Shown here piece after piece: positions 33,359 to 43,330 of a stretch of 64,000 bases of DNA. Both the position numbers and the translations under genes were made by a program. Below the pieces are notes generated by a model. It searched no databases and was not told the origin of the DNA. It saw nothing but the letters and a program-made list of their open reading frames with translations. This DNA comes from Clostridiales bacterium (GTDB lineage: Bacteria; Bacillota; Clostridia; Saccharofermentanales; Saccharofermentanaceae): assembly GCA_017527865.1 (NCBI GenBank), contig JAFXPN010000011.1:107362-171361 (forward strand), written 5' to 3'. Every line of letters starts with the position of its first letter. The stretch's first letter is position 1.

Positions 33359-35533
33359 TTACTCGTTCGAGACAAGCTCCGAATATGAGCCGCCTTTTCT
33401 CATAAGTTCATCGTGAGTGCCGCGCTCGATCACCTTGCCGTGATCAAGGACCAGGATCTCGTCGCAGTCGCGAACCGTGGAAAGCCTGTGCGCTATGACC
33501 ACACATGTAATGCCTCTGTTCCTGATCGCTCTTACGACTTCATGCTCGGTCTTTGCGTCAAGAGCGGATGTAGCCTCATCGAGGATGATTATCGTAGGAT
33601 CCTGCGCGAGGACTCTCGCGATCTCCATGCGCTGTCTCTGCCCGCCCGACAGATCCTTTCCGCCGCTCGTGATCTTGTGCTTGTATCCGTCGGAAAGCCT
33701 CATGATATCATCATGTATCTGCGCATCCCGGGCAGCCATGATCATCTCAAAATCCAGGATGGTATCGTCACACATCTTTATATTATTCTCCACGCTGTCC
33801 TCGAAAAGGATGATGTCCTGATCCACAACAGCGATCGACCCGCATATGACTTCCCTTGAATAGGATTCACGGGGTTTCCCGTCGAAAAGGATCTGTCCGC
33901 CCCACGGCTGATAGAGACCTGAAATAAGCTTTGAGACTGTAGATTTACCGCATCCCGACGGTCCAACCAGAGCCACGCTCTGTCCCGGCTTCAATGTCAG
34001 CGAGAAATCTCTGATCAAAGGCTGTTCGAGCTTTGAATAACCGAATGACAGGTCTTTGATCTCAATACTGCCGCCAAGTTTCTCGAGTGAATCGGTCGCC
34101 ACGGCTGCGTTGATCAGCAAAGGATCATCGGGATATTCCATGACATCCTCGACCCTCTCCATCGATGTCCTCATCTCCTGTATTGTCTGGCCTGCGCTTA
34201 CCATGGTCATGGCAGGACTCATAAACGCAGCCAGGAATCCCTGGAACATCGTGACGCCGCCGAGCGTAAACTCGTTCATCATGACAAGGTAAACACCGAG
34301 TATCAGCACCGAATAATTCGCTACCGAACTTACGAACAGAGGTATCGCTCCGATTATCTGATTCGTCTTTTCGACTTTTACCGAAGCCGAATTCACGGAA
34401 GCCTGGAGTCCTGACCACTTGCTGAAGTATCCTGTCTCGGCTCCGCTTGACTTGATCGTCTCGATCATGCTTATTCCGGTCACCGTATAGCCTTCAAGGT
34501 TACCCGCATCCCTCATCTGAACGCGTGTTATATTGACCCTCTGGTTGGAGATTATCCTTGAAGTTATCGCATTGATGACCAATGCGGATATTCCGATAGT
34601 GGTAAGAAGGATGCTCTGTTTGATCATAAGCCCAAGGTAGAACACCATCATTATCGTGTTGAGCAGCAGCGGCGCAAAAGTATTTACGAGCGTTCCCGCG
34701 ATCGTGGCATTAAGCGGAAGCCTCGACTGTATGTCTCCCGCCATCCTTTGAGAGAAGAATTCCATGGGCATGCGTATGACTTTCCACATAAAAGTGGTAC
34801 TGCCTACTATCGCCATCTTGCCGTTTATCTTAAGCGAATAGATAGTCTGGACCAGATTGACAATGATATGCGTTACCGCCATAAAGATCATCAGCGCCAG
34901 GAACGGATAAAGCCAGTCGGGATTCTTCCCCGAGATCAGTCTGTCCATAAACACACGCGACATTGCCGAATCGTATATGCCGAACAGATACATTACGGCA
35001 GTCGTGATCATTACGAAAGCCACAGCAGCACCGGCTCCCGTAAGCCTCTTCCTGGCAAAGTCCAGAGTGCTCCTTCGTTTGCCGGACGGTTCGAAGTCTT
35101 CATTCGGGGTGAAGAACAGACAGACCCCCGTAAAGCATCTGTCAAACTCATCCCAGCTGATCTTGATATAACCTCGCGCCGGATCGTTGATATATACCTT
35201 GTTCCCGCGGAATCCGTTAAGAACAACGAAGTGATTCATATTCCAGTGGATGATGCAGGGGAACTGACCGTTTTCCTTCAGTGTCTCGGGGCCCATTCTG
35301 TAAGCTTTGACATCCAGCCCGTAACGCTGCGCCGCTTTGGCGATATTGGCAGCATTGGATCCGTCTCGCGATACGCCGCAGTCTGCTCTGCATATCTCAA
35401 GCGGCACCCATTTATCGTAATAAGCCATTATCATATCCAGACATGCCGCACCGCACTCGAGCGCCTCGAGCTGCATGACCACCGGGACTTTTGCAACACC
35501 CTTAGTCAATGTCGGTTTGATCTTCCGACTCAT
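33359..35533 (-). CDS. NHLM-type peptide exporter with C39 peptidase domain
   Basis: 724 aa peptidase-containing ABC transporter. N-terminal C39 domain with Cys in LEALECGAACLD, His in NMNHFVVL and Asp in VYINDPARG, so the catalytic triad is complete; it should cleave leaders after a GG-type site. Six spans follow, then an ATPase domain (GPSGCGKSTVSKLI, DLSGGQRQRMEIARVL, IIILDEATSALD). Starts 3 bp after the adaptor gene. No cargo gene lies within the window. Confidence 0.93.
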   Translation of the reverse strand: MSRKIKPTLTKGVAKVPVVMQLEALECGAACLDMIMAYYDKWVPLEICRADCGVSRDGSNAANIAKAAQRYGLDVKAYRMGPETLKENGQFPCIIHWNMNHFVVLNGFRGNKVYINDPARGYIKISWDEFDRCFTGVCLFFTPNEDFEPSGKRRSTLDFARKRLTGAGAAVAFVMITTAVMYLFGIYDSAMSRVFMDRLISGKNPDWLYPFLALMIFMAVTHIIVNLVQTIYSLKINGKMAIVGSTTFMWKVIRMPMEFFSQRMAGDIQSRLPLNATIAGTLVNTFAPLLLNTIMMVFYLGLMIKQSILLTTIGISALVINAITSRIISNQRVNITRVQMRDAGNLEGYTVTGISMIETIKSSGAETGYFSKWSGLQASVNSASVKVEKTNQIIGAIPLFVSSVANYSVLILGVYLVMMNEFTLGGVTMFQGFLAAFMSPAMTMVSAGQTIQEMRTSMERVEDVMEYPDDPLLINAAVATDSLEKLGGSIEIKDLSFGYSKLEQPLIRDFSLTLKPGQSVALVGPSGCGKSTVSKLISGLYQPWGGQILFDGKPRESYSREVICGSIAVVDQDIILFEDSVENNIKMCDDTILDFEMIMAARDAQIHDDIMRLSDGYKHKITSGGKDLSGGQRQRMEIARVLAQDPTIIILDEATSALDAKTEHEVVRAIRNRGITCVVIAHRLSTVRDCDEILVLDHGKVIERGTHDELMRKGGSYSELVSNE

Positions 35534-35536
35534 GGC

Positions 35537-35962
35537 TTATTGACCCGACTTTATAAAGAAATCAATCGGATGAACAGACTCCGTTACGACCTGTCCCTGA
35601 TAAGTGCCGTCAGGAAGATTAATGCCGGAGAGCCCGACGGGTCTTCCGTATTCATCCTCCGTCACGGATGCAATAACATATTCCTGTTCCGATATATAGA
35701 GCGGCATCCCCTGCGCAAGCAAGCTGCCGTCGACGAGCACGACGGTCGCGACATCGTCATTCACGATCACTCTCGCATCGGACCTGGTCTCTAACGTGCC
35801 GATCGATGCCCATGCGAGCAAGCCTGCAAGCAGAGCTATCACGGATATCATGATCAGCCATACGCCGGGACTCGTGACTTTAAGGTAGTCCGTCAACTGT
35901 TCAGGGGACGATATCCTTTCCAGAGTCTTCTTTCTGAATAAACCCTCATCCTGTTCTGCCAT
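35537..35962 (-). CDS. Short adaptor (HlyD-like) of NHLM exporter
   Basis: 141 aa. FRKKTLERISSPEQLTDYLKVTSP is the typical start of NHLM-system secretion proteins, followed by one membrane span (about 34-54) and a small beta-rich extracytoplasmic part. Family members usually run to several hundred residues with coiled-coil and lipoyl-like domains; those are missing, and the natural end PIDFFIKSGQ with the next gene 3 bp on argues for a true mini-adaptor rather than a frameshift. The string quoted is the family signature; function is by analogy. Confidence 0.8.
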   Translation of the reverse strand: MAEQDEGLFRKKTLERISSPEQLTDYLKVTSPGVWLIMISVIALLAGLLAWASIGTLETRSDARVIVNDDVATVVLVDGSLLAQGMPLYISEQEYVIASVTEDEYGRPVGLSGINLPDGTYQGQVVTESVHPIDFFIKSGQ

Positions 35963-36002
35963 CAGATGCAGACCGCCTTTCTCTAATGATACTGCCGGAT
36001 CA

Positions 36003-36341
36003 GATCATCTTCTCCGTGAGCTTAACGCCTCCGATGACATGGAAGTGTACATGCTTAACTGTCTGTCCGCCATCCTCGCCGCAGTTGTTGATGACGCGGA
36101 AGCCGTTGCCCAGACCGTCAATCTCGGCAATCTTGGCAACAGCCTTGGAGACTGCGCCGAGATACTCAGCGCCGTCTTCAGCCTTGGAGATATCGATGAT
36201 GTCATCGAAGTGCTTCTTGGGAACAACGAGTACGTGCGTCGGCGCAACAGGATTGATGTCCCTGAAGCACAGAACCTTCTCGTCCTCATATACCTTTGTG
36301 GAAGGGATCTTTCCCTCGATGATGTCACAGAAAATGCACAT
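36003..36341 (-). CDS. HIT-family nucleotide-binding protein
   Basis: 113 aa HinT-like purine nucleoside phosphoramidase. N-terminal CIFCDIIEGKIPS (zinc-site Cys pair), the central VPKKHFDDI and the catalytic triad motif HVHFHVIGG near the C-terminus. In Firmicutes HIT genes often stand after alaS, and HinT can hydrolyse adenylates from aminoacyl-tRNA synthetase reactions; here alaS ends 4 bp upstream. GGAGGAT precedes the ATG. Confidence 0.94.
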
Positions 36342-36345
36342 TGAA

Positions 36346-39027
36346 TTATCCTCCGATCTGATCCTTAAGAACGTCCTCGACAGCCTTCAGAGCTTCGCCG
36401 AGCTTGCTTGCGTCCTTACCTCCTGCCTGAGCCATGTCGGGTCTTCCTCCTCCGCCGCCTCCGCAGATCTTCGCAGCTTCGCGGATGATGTTGCCGCAGT
36501 GAACCTTCATATCATTGGCAGCCTTGGTAGCCATTGCAGTGAACAGAACCTTGCCGCCTACATTGCTTGCGAGGAATACGACTGCAGGCTTATCAGCAAA
36601 CTTGTCCCTGATCTTATCCGCCGTATCGCGAAGCGCGGGAGCATCCTCGGCATCGCACTCTGCAATTACAGCGCTTACACCGTTTATCTCGACAGCCTTG
36701 GCAACAGCCTCGTCAGCGAAGTTGCCTGCAGCAGCCTTCTTCATGGAAGCGATCTCTTTCTGGGAAGCCTTGAGCTCGGCAAGAACAGAAGTGCTCTTCT
36801 CGGCGATCTGGTCGTGGTTAACCTTGAGCGCAGAAGCAGTCTCCTTGATGAGAGCTCTGTCTGCCTTAGCCATCTCATAGCATTTGGCGCCCGTAACAGC
36901 CTCGATCCTTCTCGTTCCGGAAGCGATACCCGTCTCGGATACGATCCTGAACTGACCTGCCTGAGCCGTGGACTTAAGATGTGTACCGCCGCAGAACTCG
37001 AGGTCAAAAGCGTTCTCGAAGTCGCCTACGGACACGACTCTTACGGTCTCGCCGTACTTCTCGCCGAAGATGGCGATAGCGCCGAGCTTCTTGGCCTCGT
37101 TGATGCTCATCTCCTTTGTGATAACGGGCAGGTCGGAAAGGATAACGTCATTTACGATAGCCTCTACCTTATCAATCTCTTCCCCGGTCATTGCCTGGAA
37201 ATGGTTAAAGTCGAATCTCAATCTGTCCTGACCTACGAAGGAACCTGCCTGCTCGACGTGTGTGCCGAGAACGGATCTCAATGCAGCGAGCAGCATGTGC
37301 GTAGCAGTATGGTTGCGCGCGATCGCGAGTCTGCTCTTGGGATCGACCTTAACGACAGCCTCTGCGCCCTTCTTAACAGTTCCCTCCGTGATGGAAACAG
37401 TATGCAGATACTTGCCGGAAGAATCCTTATCAACGGACTTGATGACAGCCTTGAAGCCGTCGCCCTCGACAGTACCTTCGTCGTGGATCTGACCGCCCAT
37501 CGTGGCATATGCAGTCGTTCTGTCGAGAATGAGGATCGCCTCGTCGCCGGAGAAAGCCTCGTCCTCGGAGAACAGGTTGCCCTCTTCGTCCTTCTTGATG
37601 ATGTGAAGGATCCTGGCGCCGGTATCGAGTCTGTCGTAGCCTTCATATTCCGTAACTGCCGTATCGGCCGTAACATCGGCGGGCAGCGCCGTTCCGCCCC
37701 ATGCAGTATCAACCTTTTCCTTGGTTGCCGCGCGGGCAGCGTCCTTCTGCTTCTTCATGGCAGCCTTGAAGCCTTCCTCATCTACCGAGAGGCCCGCATC
37801 CTTGGCGATCTCCTTGGTAAGATCGAGAGGGAATCCGTATGTATCGTGAAGCTTGAAAGCATCCTCGCCTGCAAGCTCTGTCTTGCCTTCCTTCTTAGCT
37901 GACTCGATCATGTTATTCAGGATCTCGGTTCCCGCAGCAACGGTTCTGTGGAAAGCCTCCTCCTCAAGAGCGATGATCTTCATGATGTAATCGTGACGGG
38001 TCTCAAGATCGGGATACGCATCCTTATTCTGATCGATCACGACCTCGGCAACCTCTGTCAGGAACAGTCTCTCGATGCCGAGCAGACGGCCGAATCTTGC
38101 AGCTCTTCTCATGAGCCTTCTTAAGACATATCCTCTTCCCTCGTTTGACGGAAGGACACCGTCGGAGATCATCATCGTGGAGGATCTCATATGGTCCGTG
38201 ATAACGCGGATAGCAACATCGTCATCGTGGTTCGCGTTATAAGTCTTGCCTGCGATACTGCAGACAGTGTCAAGAATTCTTCTTACGGTATCAACCTCGA
38301 AAAGGTTGTCTACGCCCTGCATAACACAGGCAACTCTCTCGAGACCTGCGCCGGTGTCGATATTCTTCTGCTTGAGCGGGAGGTAAGAACCGTCCTCCTG
38401 ACGGTCGAACTGTGAGAAGACGAGATTCCAGATCTCAACGAACCTGTCGCACTCGCATCCGGGTCTGCAGTCAGGCTTGCCGCATCCGTGCTCGATCCCC
38501 CTGTCGAAGTAGATCTCGGAACAGGGACCGCAGGGACCCGTGCCGTGCTCCCAGAAGTTATCTTCCTTGCCGAGTCTCGTGATCCTCTCCTCGGGGATGC
38601 CTATCTTATCCCTCCATATGGCAAAAGCCTCATCGTCCTCTTCGAAGACTGAAGGATAGAGCTTTTCGGGCTCGATCTCGAGTGTCTGCGTCAGGAATTC
38701 CCATGCCCACGGTATGACCTCATCCTTAAAGTAGTCGCCGAACGAGAAATTGCCCAGCATCTCAAAGTATGTGCCGTGTCTTGATGTATGTCCCACATTC
38801 TCGATGTCGGGTGTACGGATGCACTTCTGACATGTCGTAACCCTTTTGCAGGGAGGCGTCTCGGCTCCCGTAAAGTACGGCTTCATAGGCGTCATGCCTG
38901 CATTGATCAGAAGGATCGAAGGATCGTTCTGAGGCACAAGAGAGAACGAAGGGAGCCTTAAATGTCCCTTGGACTCAAAAAACGACAGATATCTTTCTCT
39001 TATCTCATTCAAACCGAGAGGCTGCAT
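36346..39027 (-). CDS. alaS: Alanyl-tRNA synthetase
   Basis: 893 aa, full length. Class II motif region GHLRLPSFSLVPQNDPSILLINAGM..., CQKCIRTPDIENVGHTSRH, editing domain with HTATHMLLAALR and CGGTHLKSTAQ, and the C-Ala domain with GGGGGGRPDMAQAGG. ATG at 39027 is chosen (protein MQPLGLNEIRERYL); the frame also opens at TTG 39033. No T-box leader is possible because only about 60 bp separate it from the WYL gene. It is followed tightly by the HIT gene and then the exporter operon. Confidence 0.97.
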   Translation of the reverse strand: MQPLGLNEIRERYLSFFESKGHLRLPSFSLVPQNDPSILLINAGMTPMKPYFTGAETPPCKRVTTCQKCIRTPDIENVGHTSRHGTYFEMLGNFSFGDYFKDEVIPWAWEFLTQTLEIEPEKLYPSVFEEDDEAFAIWRDKIGIPEERITRLGKEDNFWEHGTGPCGPCSEIYFDRGIEHGCGKPDCRPGCECDRFVEIWNLVFSQFDRQEDGSYLPLKQKNIDTGAGLERVACVMQGVDNLFEVDTVRRILDTVCSIAGKTYNANHDDDVAIRVITDHMRSSTMMISDGVLPSNEGRGYVLRRLMRRAARFGRLLGIERLFLTEVAEVVIDQNKDAYPDLETRHDYIMKIIALEEEAFHRTVAAGTEILNNMIESAKKEGKTELAGEDAFKLHDTYGFPLDLTKEIAKDAGLSVDEEGFKAAMKKQKDAARAATKEKVDTAWGGTALPADVTADTAVTEYEGYDRLDTGARILHIIKKDEEGNLFSEDEAFSGDEAILILDRTTAYATMGGQIHDEGTVEGDGFKAVIKSVDKDSSGKYLHTVSITEGTVKKGAEAVVKVDPKSRLAIARNHTATHMLLAALRSVLGTHVEQAGSFVGQDRLRFDFNHFQAMTGEEIDKVEAIVNDVILSDLPVITKEMSINEAKKLGAIAIFGEKYGETVRVVSVGDFENAFDLEFCGGTHLKSTAQAGQFRIVSETGIASGTRRIEAVTGAKCYEMAKADRALIKETASALKVNHDQIAEKSTSVLAELKASQKEIASMKKAAAGNFADEAVAKAVEINGVSAVIAECDAEDAPALRDTADKIRDKFADKPAVVFLASNVGGKVLFTAMATKAANDMKVHCGNIIREAAKICGGGGGGRPDMAQAGGKDASKLGEALKAVEDVLKDQIGG

Positions 39028-39090
39028 AATCAATCATCTCCTGTATATATAAATCAAAGAATTATAAAACGAATACACCCTTATTGCAAT

Positions 39091-40152
39091 TTACGAGCAG
39101 GCCTTGAGCGCCTGTTTGAGATATTTCTTAAAGCCCTGCCGGACCTCTTCGTCATCGATAGTCATGGTCACACCCTCGTACATGCTCGTCTTGAACAGCT
39201 TGTTGTAGAAGGGAGGCACGAGACCTGCTTCTATTGTGAATGTGATCTCGCCCTTCTCGATACGGTCAGAGATTATGGTTGCCTTGATGTCATCGGTAAA
39301 GCCGCTGTATGCCTTGAGAAGATCCTTCTCGTTATCACCTCTTAATGTCATGGTAATGTGACGGTCGTCGGAACCCTTGTAGGCGTAAGCATCGACGGAT
39401 GACTTTACATATCTGCGCAGTATCTCTTCCTTTTTCTCTTTAAATCCTGCAAATGCCTCATCCGGGCGCATCTCGATCTTGCGCATGCGGTCAAGCCTGT
39501 ATGTCCTTATGGCATCCTCTTTCCTGACTCCGGCTGCAACAGCGTTGTTATCGACCGCGATAAGGTAATAGTGCGAATTCTCAAAATCCAGACCCAGAGG
39601 GGACACGAGCTTTTCAGACGCGCCTCTTATGCCGGATGCGACAAGATATCCGTATCGAAAAGCCAGAACGCACTTATCGTCGATCGCGCTCCTTATGAGA
39701 TTTAAAAGGTATATGGATTTCTTCTGGACCTGTCTGTTGTCATGCGGCAGGATCGAATTGTAGCCTTCCTTGAAATACGACGGATACAAGCCCTTTATCT
39801 TCTCGGTAAGTCCGCTGTCGATAAAGTCTGTCGCGTTGATGGCATCGATGATAAGCCTTGCCTCATCCAAAGTGAGATCTCCCAGTATCTCTCCTCTTTT
39901 ATAAGTCTTTCCCTCGAGTTCTATCCAGTCGGCAGAATCAGCCGTGATCCCGACACGCCTTGCAAATTCATTCAGTCTCGTTATGTCGGAATAGACGGAC
40001 TTTCTCTCGAACTCGATGCCGGTCATCTCATTCAGATAGGACATCATCTGGCCCATCGTGGTCCCGTCATCCGGAGGTTCGGCCTTCACGAATTTTCTGA
40101 AATAGTGATAAAGATAAAGGAGTTTGAGCTTGGAATGTTCACTGTTAGGCAT
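39091..40152 (-). CDS. WYL-domain transcriptional regulator
   Basis: 353 aa. N-terminal winged-helix region (LKLLYLYHYFRKFV..., SDITRLNEFARRVG) and a WYL domain (LVSPLGLDFENSHYYLIAVDN, RTYRLDRM) that senses ligands or nucleic acid, then the WCX extension. Likely represses its own gene: a perfect inverted repeat lies over its promoter. Ribosome binding site AAGGAGG. Targets beyond itself are unknown; alaS follows on the same strand with a 63-bp gap. Confidence 0.85.
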   Translation of the reverse strand: MPNSEHSKLKLLYLYHYFRKFVKAEPPDDGTTMGQMMSYLNEMTGIEFERKSVYSDITRLNEFARRVGITADSADWIELEGKTYKRGEILGDLTLDEARLIIDAINATDFIDSGLTEKIKGLYPSYFKEGYNSILPHDNRQVQKKSIYLLNLIRSAIDDKCVLAFRYGYLVASGIRGASEKLVSPLGLDFENSHYYLIAVDNNAVAAGVRKEDAIRTYRLDRMRKIEMRPDEAFAGFKEKKEEILRRYVKSSVDAYAYKGSDDRHITMTLRGDNEKDLLKAYSGFTDDIKATIISDRIEKGEITFTIEAGLVPPFYNKLFKTSMYEGVTMTIDDEEVRQGFKKYLKQALKACS

Positions 40153-40171
40153 AAATCCGCCTCCTTGCGCA

Positions 40172-40187
40172 GTACTAATAATAGTAC
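40172..40187. promoter_or_regulatory. Inverted repeat over WYL gene promoter
   Basis: GTACTA, four bases, TAGTAC: a perfect 6-6 inverted repeat centred 27 bases before the WYL start codon. On the minus strand it contains TACTAT, a fair -10. It is a candidate autoregulatory operator. Confidence 0.45.
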
Positions 40188-40239
40188 AGCATAAACAGAC
40201 GGAATTAACAAGACTTATTAAGACCGTTATGCGTCCGGG

Positions 40240-42312
40240 TTACGATGCGTAAACGCTCACCTGCCGCTCATATATGATCTCATCCGTATATGAGTAATCA
40301 TCTCCTATGCCGGGGATATTAACAGGGAGCATTCCGGTAACTTCGCCGTCACCGAAGCATGACATTATCGCGGCAAGCAGGTTAGGGGCATAAGCGCTTC
40401 CTGCGCCTTCCGCGGGGAGGATCTGCCTCATGGGAGTGGACGCATAGCAAAGAAGCACCGCATCCGCATCAAAACGGGCAGCATCATACGGAAGCTGGCA
40501 GGTAATGACCAATGCCGTCCTCCCTTCATCGTGAAGTTCATCGATTATGCGGTCGAACACTGCGGATGAGAACCCGTCGCCGGAAGCGGGATCAAGGCAT
40601 GCCGCACTATATGTCCTGTACACCAGTATTACATGATCGGCGGACAACGCGGCTTCAACAGCCTCATCTGAGTTACCGGCAGTATTCACCATAACATTTA
40701 TCTGCACGCCTTCGGGCAGCGCCCCTTCTTCCTCAAGCATCTGCCTTGCAAGATCTCCCGTCCCCGCACGGCTCGCGCATGAATCGGCGAAGAGGATGAG
40801 CACACTCTCATTTTCCTGCACATCAAGAGGATAAGCATCATTCTCATTCCTGACGAGCGTCAGGGCATCATACGCTATATCCATGGCGGTCTGCCTGTTC
40901 TGAATACTTCCGACACCTTCAGCGGCAGCAGTCACCATCCCGTCGTCAATGGTAAAATCCGTCTCGTCGAGGATCCCGTATTCCGCCTTCAGCAAGAGGA
41001 TCCTGCGGACGGATTCGTCGATCCTGTCTGCATCGATCCTCCCTTCTTCCGCAAGGCTTACCGTAAGGTCGATCCTCTCTTTGAGCGCGGCAAGATCATC
41101 CGAATTCCATACGAACGGCAGCATAAGCATGTCCACACCCGCGTTGATGGTCATGCAAAAGACGTCTTCCTCGGAAAAGTTATCGGATATCGCCGCCATA
41201 TCGAGCGCATCGCTTACGACAACGCCTTCAAAACCCATGTCATCACGAAGTATATCTGTCAGGATGACCCTGCTCATGGTCGCGGGAAGAAAGACCTCCT
41301 CCCCGGTCGAAATCGAAATATAGGTAGCAGGCTCGATCAGAGGATACTGGATATGTGCGGTCATGATCATACCAACGCCTGCATCGATCGCCGCCTGAAA
41401 AGGCACAAGTTCGAATTCCCTTAACTCTTCATAAGTGCTGTTGATACAAGGAAAACCCGTATGGCTGTCCACATCCGTATTCCCGTGGCCCGGAAAATGC
41501 TTCAGAGTCGCAATGACTCCCTGATCTTCAAGACCCTGCATGAACTCGAGGCCGAATGCGGCAACAACATAAGGGTCGTCGGAGAATGACCTTACACCGA
41601 TAACGGGATTATCGGGATTATTATTGACATCCATGACCGGAGCATAATCAGACTGAATGCCAAGTAGCCTTAATTCCTCACCGCAGACGGAAGCCATGGG
41701 TCCTGCATTCCCGGGATCTCCGGTCGCCGCGAGCGCCATATTGCCGACACCTGCCGTTCCGAACCCGAGACGGAACACATATCCGCCTTCCTGGTCGATG
41801 CCCATTATCATCGGCACACCGCCGCCCGCCAAAACCTGCGACTGCATATCATATACAAGGCGGAGCGTCTGTTCCGCATCAACGGTATTCTCCGAGAAAA
41901 GGATAGTGCTCCCTACAGGATACTCCCGGTAAAATTCCCTGATATCATCATTGAGCTCTGTGATGTCGGCCGATTCGGGAAGATCTTCATCGACCACGCT
42001 CTGAGTTTCAGAAGCCGTTTCCTGCCATCCCCTGAATGATACGATCATCATCTGGCAGATCTTATCCCTGACCGTCATCCCGGCCATGATGCGTTCGACC
42101 TTCTCTTCATCGGTTTCCTGAGGTTCTTCCGTCACGGCTGCGGACTCTGACGCTGCCGTTGCCTCGCTTGCAGCGATTTCCTCACTTGCTGCGGTTTCCG
42201 TCTCCGCCTCTTCGCTGACAGACGCTGTACCGCCGGAACATGAGACTCCCGCAAGAACAAGAGCCGATACAAGCAACAAGGATATCATTCTACATACGAA
42301 TCTCTTCATCAT
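40240..42312 (-). CDS. Glycoside hydrolase family 3 lipoprotein (NagZ-like N-acetylhexosaminidase or glucosidase)
   Basis: About 690 aa. Lipobox signal (VSALVLAGVSC), a Glu/Ala-rich linker (about 30-75), a GH3 catalytic barrel with LKHFPGHGNTDVDSH (the KH...H segment typical of NagZ-type GH3) and nucleophile Asp in VVVSDALDMAAI, and a C-terminal alpha/beta sandwich. The His in the FPGHG loop favours beta-N-acetylglucosaminidase activity, for example on peptidoglycan; a glucan role with the GH16/GH5 pair is less supported. ATG 42312 overlaps the GNAT stop; GTG 42321 is an alternative. Confidence 0.88.
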   Translation of the reverse strand: MMKRFVCRMISLLLVSALVLAGVSCSGGTASVSEEAETETAASEEIAASEATAASESAAVTEEPQETDEEKVERIMAGMTVRDKICQMMIVSFRGWQETASETQSVVDEDLPESADITELNDDIREFYREYPVGSTILFSENTVDAEQTLRLVYDMQSQVLAGGGVPMIMGIDQEGGYVFRLGFGTAGVGNMALAATGDPGNAGPMASVCGEELRLLGIQSDYAPVMDVNNNPDNPVIGVRSFSDDPYVVAAFGLEFMQGLEDQGVIATLKHFPGHGNTDVDSHTGFPCINSTYEELREFELVPFQAAIDAGVGMIMTAHIQYPLIEPATYISISTGEEVFLPATMSRVILTDILRDDMGFEGVVVSDALDMAAISDNFSEEDVFCMTINAGVDMLMLPFVWNSDDLAALKERIDLTVSLAEEGRIDADRIDESVRRILLLKAEYGILDETDFTIDDGMVTAAAEGVGSIQNRQTAMDIAYDALTLVRNENDAYPLDVQENESVLILFADSCASRAGTGDLARQMLEEEGALPEGVQINVMVNTAGNSDEAVEAALSADHVILVYRTYSAACLDPASGDGFSSAVFDRIIDELHDEGRTALVITCQLPYDAARFDADAVLLCYASTPMRQILPAEGAGSAYAPNLLAAIMSCFGDGEVTGMLPVNIPGIGDDYSYTDEIIYERQVSVYAS

Positions 42313-42839
42313 CTTATCCACTTATCCGCGATCGTAAGTTCCTCATAGCCCCAGTCTTCGCCGACCGCAGAGACCACGATGTCAAAACCGTTCTTGCGCA
42401 GAACTTTTGCTGAAGCCTTGTTCTCGACCATGGTGCTGGCCGTGATGATCTCTATATCGGTCTCATCGTACAGATATCTTATCAGAACCGACAAAGCCTC
42501 GGAAGCAAGTCCTTTTCCCCAGAACCGTTCCAGAAACCTGTATCCCACGGAGACCTTATGTATCTCCTCTCTCAGACCGTACAGCTCGATCAGACCCGTC
42601 AGCTCACCTCCTGCAAATACACCTATTATCAGCGATTCTTCGAGACACTCGGTATAAAGCTTCGCGATCACTTCATCGATATCAGCATACCTGCGTTCGA
42701 AAAGAAAAGTAGGAAGATACCGGTAAACATTATTGTTGTTTATCAATTCCGACAGTCCTGAGGCATCGGCGGCGGTGATCTTCTTCAGTGTCACACGTTC
42801 TCCCTTTAAACAGGGGATCTCCGGAAACAGGTTCTTCAT
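42309..42839 (-). CDS. GNAT acetyltransferase (RimJ/RimL-like)
   Basis: 176 aa. Begins [20 protein letters not shown] and has the acetyl-CoA loop [15 protein letters not shown] and a C-terminal [12 protein letters not shown], the RimJ/RimL-type GNAT pattern acting on protein N-termini or small amines. Start and stop codons overlap those of queF and the GH3 gene (ATGA on both sides), so it is translated as part of the same message. The substrate is unknown. Confidence 0.87.
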   Translation of the reverse strand: MKNLFPEIPCLKGERVTLKKITAADASGLSELINNNNVYRYLPTFLFERRYADIDEVIAKLYTECLEESLIIGVFAGGELTGLIELYGLREEIHKVSVGYRFLERFWGKGLASEALSVLIRYLYDETDIEIITASTMVENKASAKVLRKNGFDIVVSAVGEDWGYEELTIADKWIR

Positions 42840-43318
42840 CTGTTATCGACTCTCTCGGGATACATATCGTGATGAGAAAGACGCTCCCATGCAACCTGCT
42901 CCCATGATGTTCCGGGCTTGCCGTAATTGCAGTAAGGATCGATCGACAATCCTCCCCGGGGCAGGAACTTCCCCCATACCTCGATATACTTGGGATCCAT
43001 GAGTTTGATGAGATCCTTCATGATGATATTCACGACATCTTCGTGGAAATCCCCGTGGTTCCTGAACGAGAACAGATAGAGCTTCAGTGACTTGCTCTCC
43101 ACGAGCTTCTCATCGGGAACATATGAGATGATGATATTCGCGAAGTCGGGCTGCCCCGTTATGGGACACAGGCTCGTAAATTCCGGGCAATTGAACTTTA
43201 CGAAGTAGTCATTGCCGGGATGCTTGTTCGAGAATGACTCGAGCACCGAAGGATCGTAATCAGACTTATATTTTGTTCCGCCGCTTCCGAGAAGCGTAAG
43301 GTCTTCTTTTTCTCTCAC
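42836..43318 (-). CDS. queF: NADPH-dependent 7-cyano-7-deazaguanine reductase
   Basis: 160 aa, the short single-domain QueF. Reduces preQ0 to preQ1 in queuosine synthesis. Catalytic Cys in [15 protein letters not shown] (about 50), the substrate motif with Asp in QPDFA, and [15 protein letters not shown], the NADPH-related signature. Starts at GTG 43318 with AAGGAGG 7 bases before. Middle of the queC-transporter-queF operon. Confidence 0.96.
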   Translation of the reverse strand: MREKEDLTLLGSGGTKYKSDYDPSVLESFSNKHPGNDYFVKFNCPEFTSLCPITGQPDFANIIISYVPDEKLVESKSLKLYLFSFRNHGDFHEDVVNIIMKDLIKLMDPKYIEVWGKFLPRGGLSIDPYCNYGKPGTSWEQVAWERLSHHDMYPERVDNR

Positions 43319-43330
43319 GGGATATCCTCC

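Noticed and set aside
35537..35962. Frameshifted, once longer adaptor
   Set aside because: The stop is 3 bp before the next gene and no adaptor-like residues continue in other frames, so there is no room for a lost C-terminal part.
35986..37902. 638-codon plus-strand open frame opposite alaS and HIT
   Set aside because: It mirrors strongly conserved alaS and HIT genes codon for codon; its product has Leu/Ser-rich low-complexity composition and no recognisable domain.
39028..39090. T-box leader for alaS
   Set aside because: Only about 60 bases lie between the WYL stop and alaS, and no T-box sequence is present.
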